A DNA stretch of 64,000 bases from Barnesiella sp. An22 (GCF_002159975.1 NZ_NFJR01000013.1:1-64000), one strand, 5' to 3'; shown: positions 7,150 to 16,687, numbered from the stretch's first letter. Program-made: numbers and translations. The notes: generated by a model not told the origin, from the letters alone.

Positions 7150-8373
7150 ATGGAAGAATATCAGATTTGCACCTTGTCCAACGGCCTGCGGCTCATACAC
7201 CGGCCCACGCAGTCGGCCGTTTCGTATTGCGGCTTTACGGTCAATGCCGGTACCCGCGACGAGGAGGAGTCCTACAACGGGCTGGCCCATTTCGTGGAGC
7301 ATACGTTGTTCAAGGGTACGACCCACCGGCGTGCGTCGCATATCCTCAACCGCATGGAGGTGGTGGGGGGCGAGCTGAATGCCTACACGGCCAAGGAGGA
7401 GACGGTGGTCTACTCGATTTTCCCGGGCGTGCATCTGCCCCGGGCCATGGAGCTGCTGGGCGACCTGGTGGCCAACTCGCAGTTCCCCGAGCGGGAGTTG
7501 AACAAGGAGCGAGAGGTGGTGGCCGATGAAATCGATCTCTACCTCGATACCCCTACCGAGCTGATATACGACGAGTTTGAGTCGCTGCTCTTCGAGGGGT
7601 GTGCGCTGGGTCGCAACATTCTTGGTTCGGCCGAGTCGCTCAACCGCATGACGTCGGCGGTGGCCCGGCAGTTCCTCACCGACCATTATACCCCCGGCAA
7701 CATGGTGTTCTTTTCGATGGGGGCTACCCCCTTTGCCCGGGTGAAGGCTCTGGCCGAGCGCTATCTGGGCGGGCTCATCCGTCCCACGGCACCGATGAAT
7801 CGCCAGTTGCCCCACCCGGTGCCGGCTTTCACGCGCACCATCAACCGGGATACGCACCAGTCGCACGTCATCATCGGGGCCCGGGCCTACGACCTGCACG
7901 ACCCGCGCCGCCGCGCCCTGCTGCTGTTGAACAATCTGCTGGGCGGCCCCGGCATGAACAGCCTGCTGAATGTGAGCTTGCGCGAGAAGCGGGGCTATGT
8001 CTATACGGTAGAGTCGTCGGTGACCTCGTATACCGATACCGGCCTGTTTACTATCTATTTCGGTACCGACCATCACGATACCCGCCGTTGCATCGACCTG
8101 GTGCGTCGCGAGTTGAAGCGGTTGCGCGAACAGCGGCTTTCGGCTTCGAAGCTGGCCTCGGCCAAGCGGCAGTTCATCGGGCAGCTCGAGGTATCGACCG
8201 ACAACTCGGAGAATGTGGCCCTGGCTCTGGGCAAGAGTTTCCTGCGCTACGGCCGGTTCGACTCGCTGGAGGAGGTTGCCCGACGGGTCGAGCAGATTAC
8301 GGCCGACGACTTGATGGCCGTGGCCAATGAGCTGCTGGCCGAAGAAAGGTTGTCTATGTTAATTTACGAATAG
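7150..8373 (+). CDS. M16 family zinc metallopeptidase
   Basis: 407 residues. The inverted zinc-binding motif HxxEH is H47-F-V-E50-H51, with the downstream Glu ligand region in KEREVVADEID. The C-terminal half carries the R-Y/G-Y pair region (REKRGYVYTVESS) used for substrate positioning in M16 peptidases. Members process peptides in the cytoplasm or periplasm; there is no signal peptide here, so a cytoplasmic role is likely. The ATG at 7150 is preferred because the promoter ends at 7122 and the conserved N-terminal strand starts straight after. It is followed, after an 80-base gap, by dusB in the same direction. The substrate is unknown. Confidence 0.9.
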   Translation: MEEYQICTLSNGLRLIHRPTQSAVSYCGFTVNAGTRDEEESYNGLAHFVEHTLFKGTTHRRASHILNRMEVVGGELNAYTAKEETVVYSIFPGVHLPRAMELLGDLVANSQFPERELNKEREVVADEIDLYLDTPTELIYDEFESLLFEGCALGRNILGSAESLNRMTSAVARQFLTDHYTPGNMVFFSMGATPFARVKALAERYLGGLIRPTAPMNRQLPHPVPAFTRTINRDTHQSHVIIGARAYDLHDPRRRALLLLNNLLGGPGMNSLLNVSLREKRGYVYTVESSVTSYTDTGLFTIYFGTDHHDTRRCIDLVRRELKRLREQRLSASKLASAKRQFIGQLEVSTDNSENVALALGKSFLRYGRFDSLEEVARRVEQITADDLMAVANELLAEERLSMLIYE

Positions 8374-8453
8374 AATAATTGTTAATTTTTATAACTATAT
8401 AGCGGCGAGGCAGATAGTTTTTTGTATATTCGTCTTGTCAATCAGATGCAGAC

Positions 8454-9458
8454 ATGAAAATAGGTAATCTCGATTTTGGCCGGTATCCGCTGTTTCTGGC
8501 CCCGATGGAAGATGTGACGGACGAGTCGTTCCGCCTCATGTGCAAGGAGTTCGGGGCCGATATGGTCTATACGGAGTTTGTGTCGAGCGATGCGCTGGTG
8601 CGCAATATCAACAGCACTACCCGCAAACTGAACATACACGACGAGGAGCGTCCGGTGGCCATCCAGATTTACGGCCGCTTTGTCGATGCGATGGTCGAGG
8701 CCGCCCGCATGTGCGAGGAGGCTCACCCCGACGTGCTCGACATCAACTTCGGCTGCCCGGTGAAGAAGGTAGCCGGCAAGGGTGCCGGGGCCGGCATGTT
8801 GCGGGATGTACCGCTGATGCTGAAGATTACCCGGGCCGTAGTCGATGCCGTGAAGATACCCGTCACGGTGAAGACCCGTCTGGGGTGGGACCAGGAGTCG
8901 CGCATTATTGTCGAGCTGGCCGAGCAGTTGCAGGACTGCGGTATCGCCGCCCTCACCATACACGGGCGCACCCGCAGTCAGATGTATACCGGCGAGGCCG
9001 ACTGGACGCTCATCGGCGAGGTGAAGAACAACCCCCGCATGCACATTCCCATCATCGGGAATGGCGATGTGACCACTCCGCAGATAGCCAAGGAGAAGTT
9101 CGACCGCTACGGGGTCGATGCCGTGATGGTGGGGCGGGCCAGTTTCGGTTGCCCCTGGATTTTCAAGGAGATGAAGCACTACCTGCTCACCGGCGAGGAG
9201 CTGCCGCCGCTCACGATTCACGAGAAGATGTCGGCCCTGCGCCGGCAGATGCTCGAGAGTGTGGCCCGGCTCGACGAGCATCGGGGCATCCTGCACATCC
9301 GTCGGCATCTGGCCGCCACGCCTCTGTTCAAGGGAATCCCCAACTTCAGGGAGACCCGTATCGCCATGTTGCAGGCCGATACCGTAGAGGCGCTCACGGC
9401 TATCCTCGACAAGATAGAATATGAGATATTACCCAACCAAGTTATAAACGAGAAATGA
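8454..9458 (+). CDS. dusB: tRNA-dihydrouridine synthase B
   Basis: 334 residues of the Dus flavoenzyme family. FMN-binding TIM-barrel start FLAPMEDVTDESFR, the catalytic cysteine in NFGCPVKKVAGKGAGAGM, the Lys/His strand segment LTIHGRTRSQMY and the phosphate-binding end IGNGDVTTP are all present. It reduces specific uridines in the D-loop of tRNA using NADPH, in the cytoplasm. Its last codons overlap the ATG of the next gene (ATGA at 9455-9458), indicating translational coupling. Length and motifs are typical; the start ATG gives the canonical short N-terminus MKIGNLDFG. Confidence 0.94.
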   Translation: MKIGNLDFGRYPLFLAPMEDVTDESFRLMCKEFGADMVYTEFVSSDALVRNINSTTRKLNIHDEERPVAIQIYGRFVDAMVEAARMCEEAHPDVLDINFGCPVKKVAGKGAGAGMLRDVPLMLKITRAVVDAVKIPVTVKTRLGWDQESRIIVELAEQLQDCGIAALTIHGRTRSQMYTGEADWTLIGEVKNNPRMHIPIIGNGDVTTPQIAKEKFDRYGVDAVMVGRASFGCPWIFKEMKHYLLTGEELPPLTIHEKMSALRRQMLESVARLDEHRGILHIRRHLAATPLFKGIPNFRETRIAMLQADTVEALTAILDKIEYEILPNQVINEK

Positions 9459-10171
9459 GTATGAAGAAGATAGGGATGTGGGCCGTTTGCCTCCTCTCGG
9501 TTGTGGGGATGCAGGCTCAGACGGTAGAGACCTCGGTGAAACAACTCGCGGTCGACGATTTCTACAAGATGAAGGTGTACAACAACTTCGACGTGTCGTA
9601 CCGGCAGAATGCCGACTCGGCCGGGGTGATTGTGGTCATGGCGGCTACCGACGATATAGAGAATATCGAGTGTGTCTCGAAGAAGGGGCAGCTCACCATC
9701 AAATACAAGGGCCCGCGCGACAAGGAGCAGATGCAGGGCTCGATTATCGTCTACTCTACGGCGCTGGAGTATGTCGAGAACAACGGCATAGGTTCGGTGC
9801 AGATTACATCGCCCGTTTCGGGGGCAGCCTTCCAGGCCAAGGTGATAGGCAATGGCTTGATTGCCGGGCGTCACATCGATTACGGTATTGTGAAGGCATC
9901 GGTGCTGACCGGCAGCGGCAAGGTGGTGCTGGCCGGTAAATGCCGGGAGGCCGAGCTCTCGGTAACCGGCACGGGACAAATCGAGGCCGACGGTCTGGTG
10001 GCTCGCGACGTGAGTTGCCGCATTACGGGCAACGGTGTAATCGGGTGTCATGCCCAGAAGAAACTGACAGCCTGGGCTACGGGCAACGGCGAGGTCTATT
10101 ACCGGGGAACCCCCGAAATCAAGAAGAACTCGCTGGGCGAACTCTCGGTCCGCTCGCTCGAGGGGCTTTAA
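9455..10171 (+). CDS. Exported head-GIN-domain (DUF2807-like) protein
   Basis: 238 residues with an N-terminal signal peptide ending MQAQ. The body is built of short repeated beta strands with recurring Gly-Asn/Gly-Ser motifs (NNGIGSVQI, IGNGLIAG, TGSGKVVL, TGTGQIEA, TGNGVIG, TGNGEVYY), which is the right-handed beta-helix pattern of the DUF2807 (putative auto-transporter adhesin, head GIN) family. It is probably periplasmic or outer-membrane associated; the function is not known. Translation is coupled to dusB through an ATGA overlap although the two products have no obvious functional link. A terminator hairpin follows at 10180-10197. Confidence 0.8.
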   Translation: MSMKKIGMWAVCLLSVVGMQAQTVETSVKQLAVDDFYKMKVYNNFDVSYRQNADSAGVIVVMAATDDIENIECVSKKGQLTIKYKGPRDKEQMQGSIIVYSTALEYVENNGIGSVQITSPVSGAAFQAKVIGNGLIAGRHIDYGIVKASVLTGSGKVVLAGKCREAELSVTGTGQIEADGLVARDVSCRITGNGVIGCHAQKKLTAWATGNGEVYYRGTPEIKKNSLGELSVRSLEGL

Positions 10172-10179
10172 TTTCCTTC

Positions 10180-10208
10180 GCTCCCCTGGAAGGGGGCTTA
10201 TTTCTTTG
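10180..10208 (+). terminator. Rho-independent terminator after the dusB operon
   Basis: GCTCCC pairs with GGGGGC around CTGGAA (10180-10197, one G-T pair) and is followed by TTATTTCTTT. It lies 9 bases past the stop at 10171. Confidence 0.5.
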
Positions 10209-10212
10209 TGAC

Positions 10213-11316
10213 TTATTTGTATCGGGCGTGGTCGCTGGCTACGGTGGTGAAGGCACTGCCGGCGCCCAGAGCCTGCTGCATGTAATCGGCCGATATGCGG
10301 TCGTATTGCGGATTGATGCGGTAGCGGCCGTCGGTGTCGACAAACCCGTATACGGTGCCGGCCTGTACCAGAGCCAACCCATCGAAGAAGGGGAAGGCTT
10401 CGGCAAACTGCCGCTTTATCTTCCACTTGCCGTGGCGGTCGATGTATCCCCATTTCCCTTGCAACTTCACCGGAGCCAGTTCGGCCGAGCCGAAGGCGCG
10501 GCTGTCGTCGAAGGCGGGGGCGATAACCTCTTTGCCGCTGGCGTCGCACCAGCCCCATTTCCCCGCCTTTTGGATGCGGAAGAGGGTACCGTCTGAAACC
10601 AGGTTTTCACACTCGGTTTGCCAGATGGAGTCGCCTTGTATGCCGATGACCCGGAAGGTGCCGGGCTTTACCTGCACGACAGCCTGTCGGTGAGTCGAGA
10701 ACGATTCGGCCGATTCGTACCGGGGGGCTATCGTCTCTACGCCCTGGGCGTCGATGTATCCCCACATTCCCTCCTCGTTCTGGACTGCGGCCAGTCCCTG
10801 GGTAAAGGGCTTCACCTGCCGATAGGCGGGTTTGACCACCGTCTTTCCGCTCTTGTCGATAAATCCCCATCGCTCGCCCCGTTTCCCCTTTTGGGCAAAG
10901 GCGGCCATCCCCTCGCAGAAGATCATCGCCCGGGAGGCCCGGGTGAGGGTGAGTTGCAGGCGCCCCTTGGTGTCGATGGCACAGGGGGCCTCGTCGGGGC
11001 GTACCACCCAGGCGCGGTTCTCGTGGAATATGGTTGCCTCTTTGTAGACGGCCGGGTAGATGAGTTCGCCCGCGTCGTCGATGTACCCCCACTTGTCGTC
11101 GGCCCGGTTGCACACCAGCGCCATGTCGTCGTAGAAGAGCGAGGCGTCGGTGTAGGGGCCGGCAAAGCGCAGGTCGTCGTCGCGGTCGATGTAGAGACAG
11201 GAGTCGCCGGCGAAAGCCGGCATGTAGTCGGTTTCGGTGAGGATATACGATTCGTTTCCGCCGCACTGGCTGAACAGAAGCACAAGTGCCGCGGGCAGTA
11301 GAGCGCTCGGTTTCAT
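10213..11316 (-). CDS. WG-repeat lipoprotein
   Basis: 367 residues. The signal peptide ends in a lipobox-like LLFSQC, so the mature protein is probably lipid-anchored. The rest holds about six WG repeats of roughly 45-60 residues, each with a core such as KWGYIDDAG, RWGFIDKSG, MWGYIDAQG, KWGWCDASG, KWGYIDRHG and VYGFVDTDG followed by a hydrophobic strand and A-Y/F. WG repeats form beta-propeller-like or solenoid structures and are common in Bacteroidetes surface proteins; no enzymatic role can be assigned. The gene lies alone between the convergent dusB operon and the glycine-lipid genes, with a 47-base gap to the latter. Confidence 0.85.
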   Translation of the reverse strand: MKPSALLPAALVLLFSQCGGNESYILTETDYMPAFAGDSCLYIDRDDDLRFAGPYTDASLFYDDMALVCNRADDKWGYIDDAGELIYPAVYKEATIFHENRAWVVRPDEAPCAIDTKGRLQLTLTRASRAMIFCEGMAAFAQKGKRGERWGFIDKSGKTVVKPAYRQVKPFTQGLAAVQNEEGMWGYIDAQGVETIAPRYESAESFSTHRQAVVQVKPGTFRVIGIQGDSIWQTECENLVSDGTLFRIQKAGKWGWCDASGKEVIAPAFDDSRAFGSAELAPVKLQGKWGYIDRHGKWKIKRQFAEAFPFFDGLALVQAGTVYGFVDTDGRYRINPQYDRISADYMQQALGAGSAFTTVASDHARYK

Positions 11317-11363
11317 GGCGAATATCTATTTATTCACCCGATAAAAAGGGCGGAACCGTTCCG

Positions 11364-12311
11364 CTACGAAATTTTTATCGGAGGCAGTTTGTCGTAAGTT
11401 TCGATGTATCGGCTTCGTTTCTCCGCAATGATATCCTTGATAGCGATGAGGATACCCGACTCCTCTACGTTGCCGAACTCGTCGTTGATGGCTGTGCCAA
11501 ACATCTTCATTGTGGGCGAGAGTCCCATGTAGGCGTTGACCAGCGGAGGAATGTTGTACCCGAGTTTGCGTACCTCCTGGTTCAATATCTTGTAATCTTC
11601 CTTGAAGTCGTCGTGAATGAAGAGCCGGCTCATCTTCTCCTCGTCGGTATTGGTTTGCAGCGGGTACCGCGGCCACACCAGATGCTCGGGGTCGGGGAAG
11701 TGCTTGTTCAGGAAGTAGAGAATCATGTTGCGCCCCTCGTGCGAGTAGGTGGGGTACATGGTCACCTTTCCGAAGAAATATTCGATTTGCGGATAGTCGA
11801 CCGTGAGGGCACCCAGACCGTCCCACAGGTTGTCGAGGGCAAAGAGGCCCTTGGCTCCGGCACGCGACGACTGGTATTCGAGCGTAACGAACGAGCGTCC
11901 CAGCTCGATGGTGCGAGGCAGGTATTCGTGCAGGAACTTGTCGGAGAAGTCGAAGAGGTGCGAGGTGGCGATGCGGGGCCGGCCCTGCTCATCGGTACGG
12001 ATGTTCTCGCCCAGGATGAAGCGGTAGCCGCCTATGATCTCTTCGGCATCGGGGTTCCATACGATAAGCTGCTGGCAGGGCGGGTCCATCGTATCGAACT
12101 GGTCGATGTCGAGGGCGAGCCCGGTGCCGCCGCCGGGAAAACGGAAGGCGATTTCGCGCAGTCTTCCTATTTCGCGCATGGTATTGGGTGCGTTGTTACA
12201 ATCGACAATGTATATTTTGTTTCCGCCCTTGCGGGTATCCCGCATAAATCGGTCGGGGGTCAGTTCCGACTTGATGAGTTCTTTGTCAACAGGCGCGATA
12301 ATCGGTTCCAT
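11364..12311 (-). CDS. glsB: Glycine N-acyltransferase of glycine-lipid synthesis (GNAT / hemolysin-like)
   Basis: 315 residues matching the ornithine/glycine lipid N-acyltransferase (OlsB/GlsB, Acetyltransf_5-like) family, with the GNAT core FRFPGGGTGLALDIDQFD, the strand IIGGYRFILGE and the region SFVTLEYQSSRAGAKGLFAL. In Bacteroides GlsB joins a 3-hydroxy fatty acid to glycine, making commendamide, the precursor of glycine lipids. Its start overlaps the end of the upstream glsA by 26 bases, so the two are cotranscribed. The assignment rests on the paired acyltransferases and on their position next to the dcw cluster, an arrangement I recall from Bacteroides thetaiotaomicron. Peripheral membrane location is expected. 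Confidence 0.82.
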   Translation of the reverse strand: MEPIIAPVDKELIKSELTPDRFMRDTRKGGNKIYIVDCNNAPNTMREIGRLREIAFRFPGGGTGLALDIDQFDTMDPPCQQLIVWNPDAEEIIGGYRFILGENIRTDEQGRPRIATSHLFDFSDKFLHEYLPRTIELGRSFVTLEYQSSRAGAKGLFALDNLWDGLGALTVDYPQIEYFFGKVTMYPTYSHEGRNMILYFLNKHFPDPEHLVWPRYPLQTNTDEEKMSRLFIHDDFKEDYKILNQEVRKLGYNIPPLVNAYMGLSPTMKMFGTAINDEFGNVEESGILIAIKDIIAEKRSRYIETYDKLPPIKIS

Positions 12312-13137
12312 GTTGTTGTTTTTTAATCTGATAGACTTGTTGTTTTACAACCTGGGCCCACTCTTGAAGACTCTTGGACTTGTCGAATGTCTGCCAGGGG
12401 ATAGGTTTGCCGATGTAGATGTTGAAAGTCTTGTTTTTACTGCTAAACATTTCGTCGGGCAAATATATCAATTCTATATTAAATTTTATGCCGAGAGATT
12501 TACGTATTTTAGCAAATCGATAAAAAAAGGCTGAATTCTGACCTTCGAAAAAAATGGGTATTACATCGCGCTGCGATTGGATGGCTTTGGCGATGAAGGT
12601 CTTTTTCCACTCCAGGTCGCATATCTTGCCGTGTTGCAGGCGCGAGCACAAGCCGGCGGGGAAGATGAGCATCTGTTCGTCGGAATCGTAGGCTTTGTTT
12701 ATCTGCACGCTCGACTCCTTGGCCTGGGAGCCGTACTTGTTGATGGGCAGGAATACGGGAGCCAACGGTTTGATATTCATCAACAGGTCGTTGACGAGAA
12801 ATTTGATTTTCCCGTTGTAATAATGTCCGAAGAATCGGATGAGCGTAACTCCGTCGAGCGCTCCCAGCGGGTGATTCGAGGCAAAAATGAAACGCCCTTC
12901 GGCCGGAATATTCTCGATGCCGAAGACGCGGGCGTGCACGTTCATGTAATCGAGCAGGTCGTCGGCAAACTGCACGCCGGTGCTCTCCTTGTAAGTGCTG
13001 AGTACGTAGTTTATCTCGTCCTGATGGATAGTGCGCTTGAGATAACGGAAGAGAAAACCCGGAATCCGTTTCGCATATTTGGGCGTTTTCTCTCTGACTA
13101 CCTTCTCAATATCGATTTTCAGAGGTTCGGAACTCAT
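12286..13137 (-). CDS. glsA: Glycine-lipid O-acyltransferase (PlsC-like)
   Basis: 283 residues. The PlsC-type acyltransferase motif NHxxxxD is present as NHPLGALDG, followed by the conserved block PVFLPINKYGSQ and the FPAG motif (LIFPAGLCSR). GlsA esterifies the hydroxyl of commendamide to give the di-acylated glycine lipid; GlsB supplies its substrate. A hydrophobic stretch around the active site suggests membrane association. The ATG at 13137 is preferred over upstream in-frame codons (13161, 13146) because the predicted -7 box (13159-13166) overlaps them. Alternative: a general lysophospholipid acyltransferase, but pairing with the GNAT gene favours glycine lipids. Confidence 0.82.
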   Translation of the reverse strand: MSSEPLKIDIEKVVREKTPKYAKRIPGFLFRYLKRTIHQDEINYVLSTYKESTGVQFADDLLDYMNVHARVFGIENIPAEGRFIFASNHPLGALDGVTLIRFFGHYYNGKIKFLVNDLLMNIKPLAPVFLPINKYGSQAKESSVQINKAYDSDEQMLIFPAGLCSRLQHGKICDLEWKKTFIAKAIQSQRDVIPIFFEGQNSAFFYRFAKIRKSLGIKFNIELIYLPDEMFSSKNKTFNIYIGKPIPWQTFDKSKSLQEWAQVVKQQVYQIKKQQHGTDYRAC

Positions 13138-13150
13138 GACATTCATAAAA

Positions 13151-13166
13151 AGTGTGTACAAAAATA
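13151..13166 (-). promoter_or_regulatory. glsA -7 box inside a small palindrome
   Basis: Minus-strand TATTTTTG (13166-13159) fits the -7 consensus. It is embedded in GTGTA-N6-TACAC (13153-13168 region on the plus strand), a perfect 5-bp inverted repeat that could bind a repressor. No good -33 box is visible. Confidence 0.4.
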
Positions 13167-13317
13167 CACCATTTTTTTATTTTTACAGATATGAACAGGG
13201 CTTTTATTACGGAATGATAGAAGTCGTCGAGTTAATGCCCGGAAATTTTTGGACTTTAGATGAAAAAAAATAGCGAAAAAAGTGAAAAAGAGCACTGCGG
13301 GATTAGGGATTAATGCC

Positions 13318-13325
13318 TATCTTTA
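13318..13325 (+). promoter_or_regulatory. Possible dcw-cluster promoter
   Basis: TATCTTTA is one base from the -7 consensus and lies 36 bases before the rsmH ATG. A TTGGAGG ribosome-binding site follows at about 13344-13350. No clear -33 box is seen. Confidence 0.4.
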
Positions 13326-13361
13326 CCCTGCAAAAATGTGAAGTTGGAGGACAAGTAGTAA

Positions 13362-14276
13362 ATGGAATTGCAATCGACTGTATATCATATACCTGCACTT
13401 CTCGAGGAGTGTATCGACGGACTGGCCATCAAACCCGGTGGCACCTATGTCGATGTGACCTTTGGCGGAGGTGGACATTCCCGGGCCATTTTAGGACATT
13501 TAGGCGAAGCGGGACGACTCTTTTCGCTGGACCAGGACGAGGATGCCCGGCGCAACAGTTTGGACGATTGCCGGTTTACATTTGTTCACAGTAATTTCAG
13601 GTATCTGAAAAACTTCATGCGCTATTATGGTGTGGAGCAAGTCGACGGTATCCTGGCCGATTTGGGGGTTTCGTTTCACCACTTCGACGATTCGGAGCGG
13701 GGGTTCTCGTTCCGCTTCGAAGGGCCTCTCGACATGCGCATGAACCAACGGGCATTACAGACGGCTGCCCAGGTGGTGGCCACGTATAGCGAGGAGCAAT
13801 TGGCCGACCTCTTCTTTCTCTACGGCGAGTTGAAGAGTGCGCGCCGCATAGCTTCGGCCATCGTTTCGGCCCGGGCCGCGTCGCCCATCGTTACGACCGA
13901 GCAGCTGCTCGAGGTGGTGCGTCCCTGCGTCAACCGCAAGCAGGAGAAGAAAGAACTGGCCCAACTGTTCCAGGCATTGCGCATCGAGGTGAACCGCGAG
14001 ATGGAGAGTCTGCGCCGGCTGCTCGAGCAGTCGGTCGAACTGCTGGCTCCCGGTGGACGGCTGGTGATACTCACCTACCACTCGCTCGAAGACCGCATGG
14101 TCAAGAACTTCATACGCACGGGAAATGTCGAGGGGCGTGCCGAACAGGATTTCTTCGGCCGCATCGAGGCTCCGTTCCGGGCGGTCAACCACAAGGTGAT
14201 TGTCCCCGACGAAGCCGAAATCGAACGCAATCCCCGTTCGCGTAGTGCTAAACTGAGAATTGCAGAGAGGGTATAG
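13362..14276 (+). CDS. rsmH: 16S rRNA (cytosine-1402-N4)-methyltransferase
   Basis: 304 residues of the RsmH/MraW family. The N-terminal HIPALLEE and SAM-binding VDVTFGGGGHSRAIL, the DLGVSFHHFDD segment, the GFSFRFEGPLDMRM block and the C-terminal TYHSLEDRMVKNF and RNPRSRSAKLR motifs are all intact. It methylates N4 of C1402 in 16S rRNA and heads the dcw cluster. In most Bacteroidales mraZ precedes it; here the 200 bases upstream carry no mraZ and the next gene is the divergent glsA. The GGAGG about 10 bases before the ATG supports the start. ftsL follows after 4 bases. Confidence 0.95.
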   Translation: MELQSTVYHIPALLEECIDGLAIKPGGTYVDVTFGGGGHSRAILGHLGEAGRLFSLDQDEDARRNSLDDCRFTFVHSNFRYLKNFMRYYGVEQVDGILADLGVSFHHFDDSERGFSFRFEGPLDMRMNQRALQTAAQVVATYSEEQLADLFFLYGELKSARRIASAIVSARAASPIVTTEQLLEVVRPCVNRKQEKKELAQLFQALRIEVNREMESLRRLLEQSVELLAPGGRLVILTYHSLEDRMVKNFIRTGNVEGRAEQDFFGRIEAPFRAVNHKVIVPDEAEIERNPRSRSAKLRIAERV

Positions 14277-14280
14277 AGGT

Positions 14281-14643
14281 ATGGCAAAGAAAGCAAAAAA
14301 CGAAAGAATAGGATTTATCAAATATCTGAAGCTGGTGATTCAGGGGCGTATCTTCTCCCTGGACTTTTTCCGCTCGCACTGGGGCTTTATCGCTTCGGTG
14401 GTTTTTCTATTCTGCTTGTCGATAGCCAATCGATATGTGTGCCAGACCAAGTTGCAGACCATTCGCGATTTGCAATTCGAGCTGGTCAATGCCAAGACCG
14501 ATCGGGTGCGTGCTGCAGCCCGGTATATGGGGGCTGTGCGGCATTCGCGCATCGTGACGCTCGTGAACGAAAACCGGCTGGGGCTCGAGATACCCAATAC
14601 CCCGCCTGTAAAATTGAGACAGACCGATGGAGACAAGGAATAG
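14281..14643 (+). CDS. ftsL: Cell division protein FtsL-like
   Basis: 120 residues: a basic cytoplasmic N-terminus, one transmembrane segment (WGFIASVVFLFCLSIA, about residues 38-55), then a short periplasmic coiled-coil-like helix (KLQTIRDLQFELVNAKTD). This is the FtsL topology of the FtsQ-FtsL-FtsB complex that activates septal peptidoglycan synthesis. Sequence conservation in FtsL is low, so the call depends largely on position between rsmH and ftsI. The ATG at 14281 follows the rsmH stop by 4 bases and its 3' end overlaps ftsI by 17 bases. Confidence 0.85.
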   Translation: MAKKAKNERIGFIKYLKLVIQGRIFSLDFFRSHWGFIASVVFLFCLSIANRYVCQTKLQTIRDLQFELVNAKTDRVRAAARYMGAVRHSRIVTLVNENRLGLEIPNTPPVKLRQTDGDKE

Positions 14644-16687
14644 AAATCATATATTGCTGCGCTATACCCTGGTGATTGTAGGGGTATTGCTCTTTAGTAT
14701 CGCCATTGTCAAAAAGGCGGCCGATACGTGCATTATTCATGCCGATAAATGGAATGCCAAGGCGGCTCAGATGCTCTCGGTATCGCTCGACGTGATGCCC
14801 GAGCGTGGCGATATTCTGGCCCAGAACGGCGAGGTGCTGGCTACGACGATGACCTACTACGGGGCCATCATCGACTTTACGGTGCCCAAGTTCAAGGCCA
14901 AGGAGTTCAACGACAGCGTGCAGGCTTTGAGCCAGATGCTGGCCAAGTATTTTCCCAAAAAGACGGCTGCCGCCTATGAGCAGAGCATGAGGCAGGCCTT
15001 CAAGCAGGGCAAACGCGGCTATGTGCTGGTGAGCGAGGTGACGGGAAAGGACTACAAGTTGATGAAGACGTTTCCCTTCCTGAGGAATCCGACCAAGTTC
15101 TCGGGCTTCTACCTCAATTCGGCCCGAATCATCAAGCGGGAGAAACCCTACGGGAATATGGCTTCGCGAGCCATCGGCCGGCTGAACGAGACCTTTCACG
15201 GCAGCAGCGGCCTGGAGAAGGCGTTTGACTCCCTGCTGTACGGTGTGCCGGGAAAGACCATCAAGAAACAGATTCCTTCGGGTATTGTCGATTGGGTGGC
15301 TGTACCCCCGCAACGAGGTCTCGATGTGAAGACGACAATCGATATAGATATACAGGATATTACCGAGCAGGCCCTGCTGGGGGCAATCGAAGAGACTCAA
15401 CCCGAGTTTGCCGTGGCGGTGGTCATGGAGGTGGCGACGGGCGATATCAAGGCCATGTCGAATTTGGCACGGCTGCCCAACGGAGAGTATCTGGAGACGG
15501 TAAACAATGCCGTGCAAGGCTACGAGCCTGGCTCGGTTATCAAGCCGCTGTCGATGATGATTGCCCTCGACGACGGGGTCGTGCGCCCCAACGACATCAT
15601 CAATGGCCATAATGGCGTGTTCCGCTATCCGCCGGGCCGCAAGGTACGCCCGATTACCGATACACACGGACGGGCGTCGATGACGGCTCTCGAGGCGATG
15701 AAGTATTCGTCGAATATCGGTCTGTCCGAGATTATTCTGAAAGGATACGAGCATGACCCCGACCGTTTTGTGCAACGTATCTACGAGGTGGGGTTCATGG
15801 AGCCCTTCGACCTGGGTATCCCCGGTGCGGCGCGTCCCGTCATACGCCACCTGAAAAACGATGTGGGCGACCGGGTCGACCTCACCCGCATGTCATACGG
15901 CTATACCACCCAGATTCCGCCCATCTATACGTTGGCTCTGTACAATGCCATTGCCAACGACGGCAAGTTTGTGAAACCCCGTTTGGTGAAAGAACTGTTG
16001 CGCAACGGGCAGACCGATACGGTCTTCAACATTCGCTACATCCGGGAACAGGCCTGCAAGCCCGAGACGGCTCGCGAATTGCGCAAGATGCTCTATGCCG
16101 TGGTAAACGACAACGACGGTACCGGGCGGCGGGCCCGTTCGACCAAAGTGGGCATTGCCGGCAAAACAGGTACGGTGCGGGTGCTCGGTGCCAGCGGGTA
16201 CGAGAGCCGCTACCGCATCACCTTCTGCGGATTCTTCCCCTATGAGAAACCGCAATACTCGTGTATCGTTCTGTTGGGTAAACCCGATCTGCCGGGCATG
16301 CCTTCGGCCGGTCACTATTGCGGCGGTGTGTTGAAGAAGATAGCCGAGACCCTCTACTCGATGGGACGGCTCGACATGCCTCGGGTGTTGCCTACCGACT
16401 CGACTCTGACCTTTGCTCCGGCCGTGATGAAAGGCAATCTGTCCGATGCTCGGGAGGTGTTGCAGACACTGGGTGTACAAGGCGATGTGAGCGACTGTTT
16501 CCACATGGAAACCGATTGCGACAGCATGCCCGACATGATAGGAATGGGAGCTCGCGACGCTCTATATCTGTTGGAGCATGCCGGATTGAACGTGAATATT
16601 CAGGGCCGCGGCCGGGTATATGAACAGTCTATCCCCAAGGGCGCTGTGTTGCAGCCAGGCACGACGGTGATTTTAAGATTGAAATAG
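14627..16687 (+). CDS. ftsI: Septal peptidoglycan transpeptidase with C-terminal PASTA domain (PBP3/SpoVD-like)
   Basis: 686 residues. One N-terminal membrane anchor ([16 protein letters not shown]), a dimerisation domain (about 50-230), and a transpeptidase domain with S303-V-I-K306 (GSVIKP), the SSN motif (KYSSNIGL) and KTGT (AGKTGTVRV). The last ~60 residues form a PASTA domain ([20 protein letters not shown]). FtsI cross-links septal peptidoglycan with FtsW. The PASTA tail is typical of Bacteroidetes and Gram-positive division PBPs, less so of Proteobacteria. The start overlaps the end of ftsL by 17 bases. Confidence 0.95.
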   Translation: METRNRNHILLRYTLVIVGVLLFSIAIVKKAADTCIIHADKWNAKAAQMLSVSLDVMPERGDILAQNGEVLATTMTYYGAIIDFTVPKFKAKEFNDSVQALSQMLAKYFPKKTAAAYEQSMRQAFKQGKRGYVLVSEVTGKDYKLMKTFPFLRNPTKFSGFYLNSARIIKREKPYGNMASRAIGRLNETFHGSSGLEKAFDSLLYGVPGKTIKKQIPSGIVDWVAVPPQRGLDVKTTIDIDIQDITEQALLGAIEETQPEFAVAVVMEVATGDIKAMSNLARLPNGEYLETVNNAVQGYEPGSVIKPLSMMIALDDGVVRPNDIINGHNGVFRYPPGRKVRPITDTHGRASMTALEAMKYSSNIGLSEIILKGYEHDPDRFVQRIYEVGFMEPFDLGIPGAARPVIRHLKNDVGDRVDLTRMSYGYTTQIPPIYTLALYNAIANDGKFVKPRLVKELLRNGQTDTVFNIRYIREQACKPETARELRKMLYAVVNDNDGTGRRARSTKVGIAGKTGTVRVLGASGYESRYRITFCGFFPYEKPQYSCIVLLGKPDLPGMPSAGHYCGGVLKKIAETLYSMGRLDMPRVLPTDSTLTFAPAVMKGNLSDAREVLQTLGVQGDVSDCFHMETDCDSMPDMIGMGARDALYLLEHAGLNVNIQGRGRVYEQSIPKGAVLQPGTTVILRLK

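Noticed and set aside
13214-13273. A 19-codon plus-strand frame upstream of rsmH as a remnant of mraZ
   Set aside because: The peptide has no similarity to MraZ motifs and no ribosome-binding site; chance frame.
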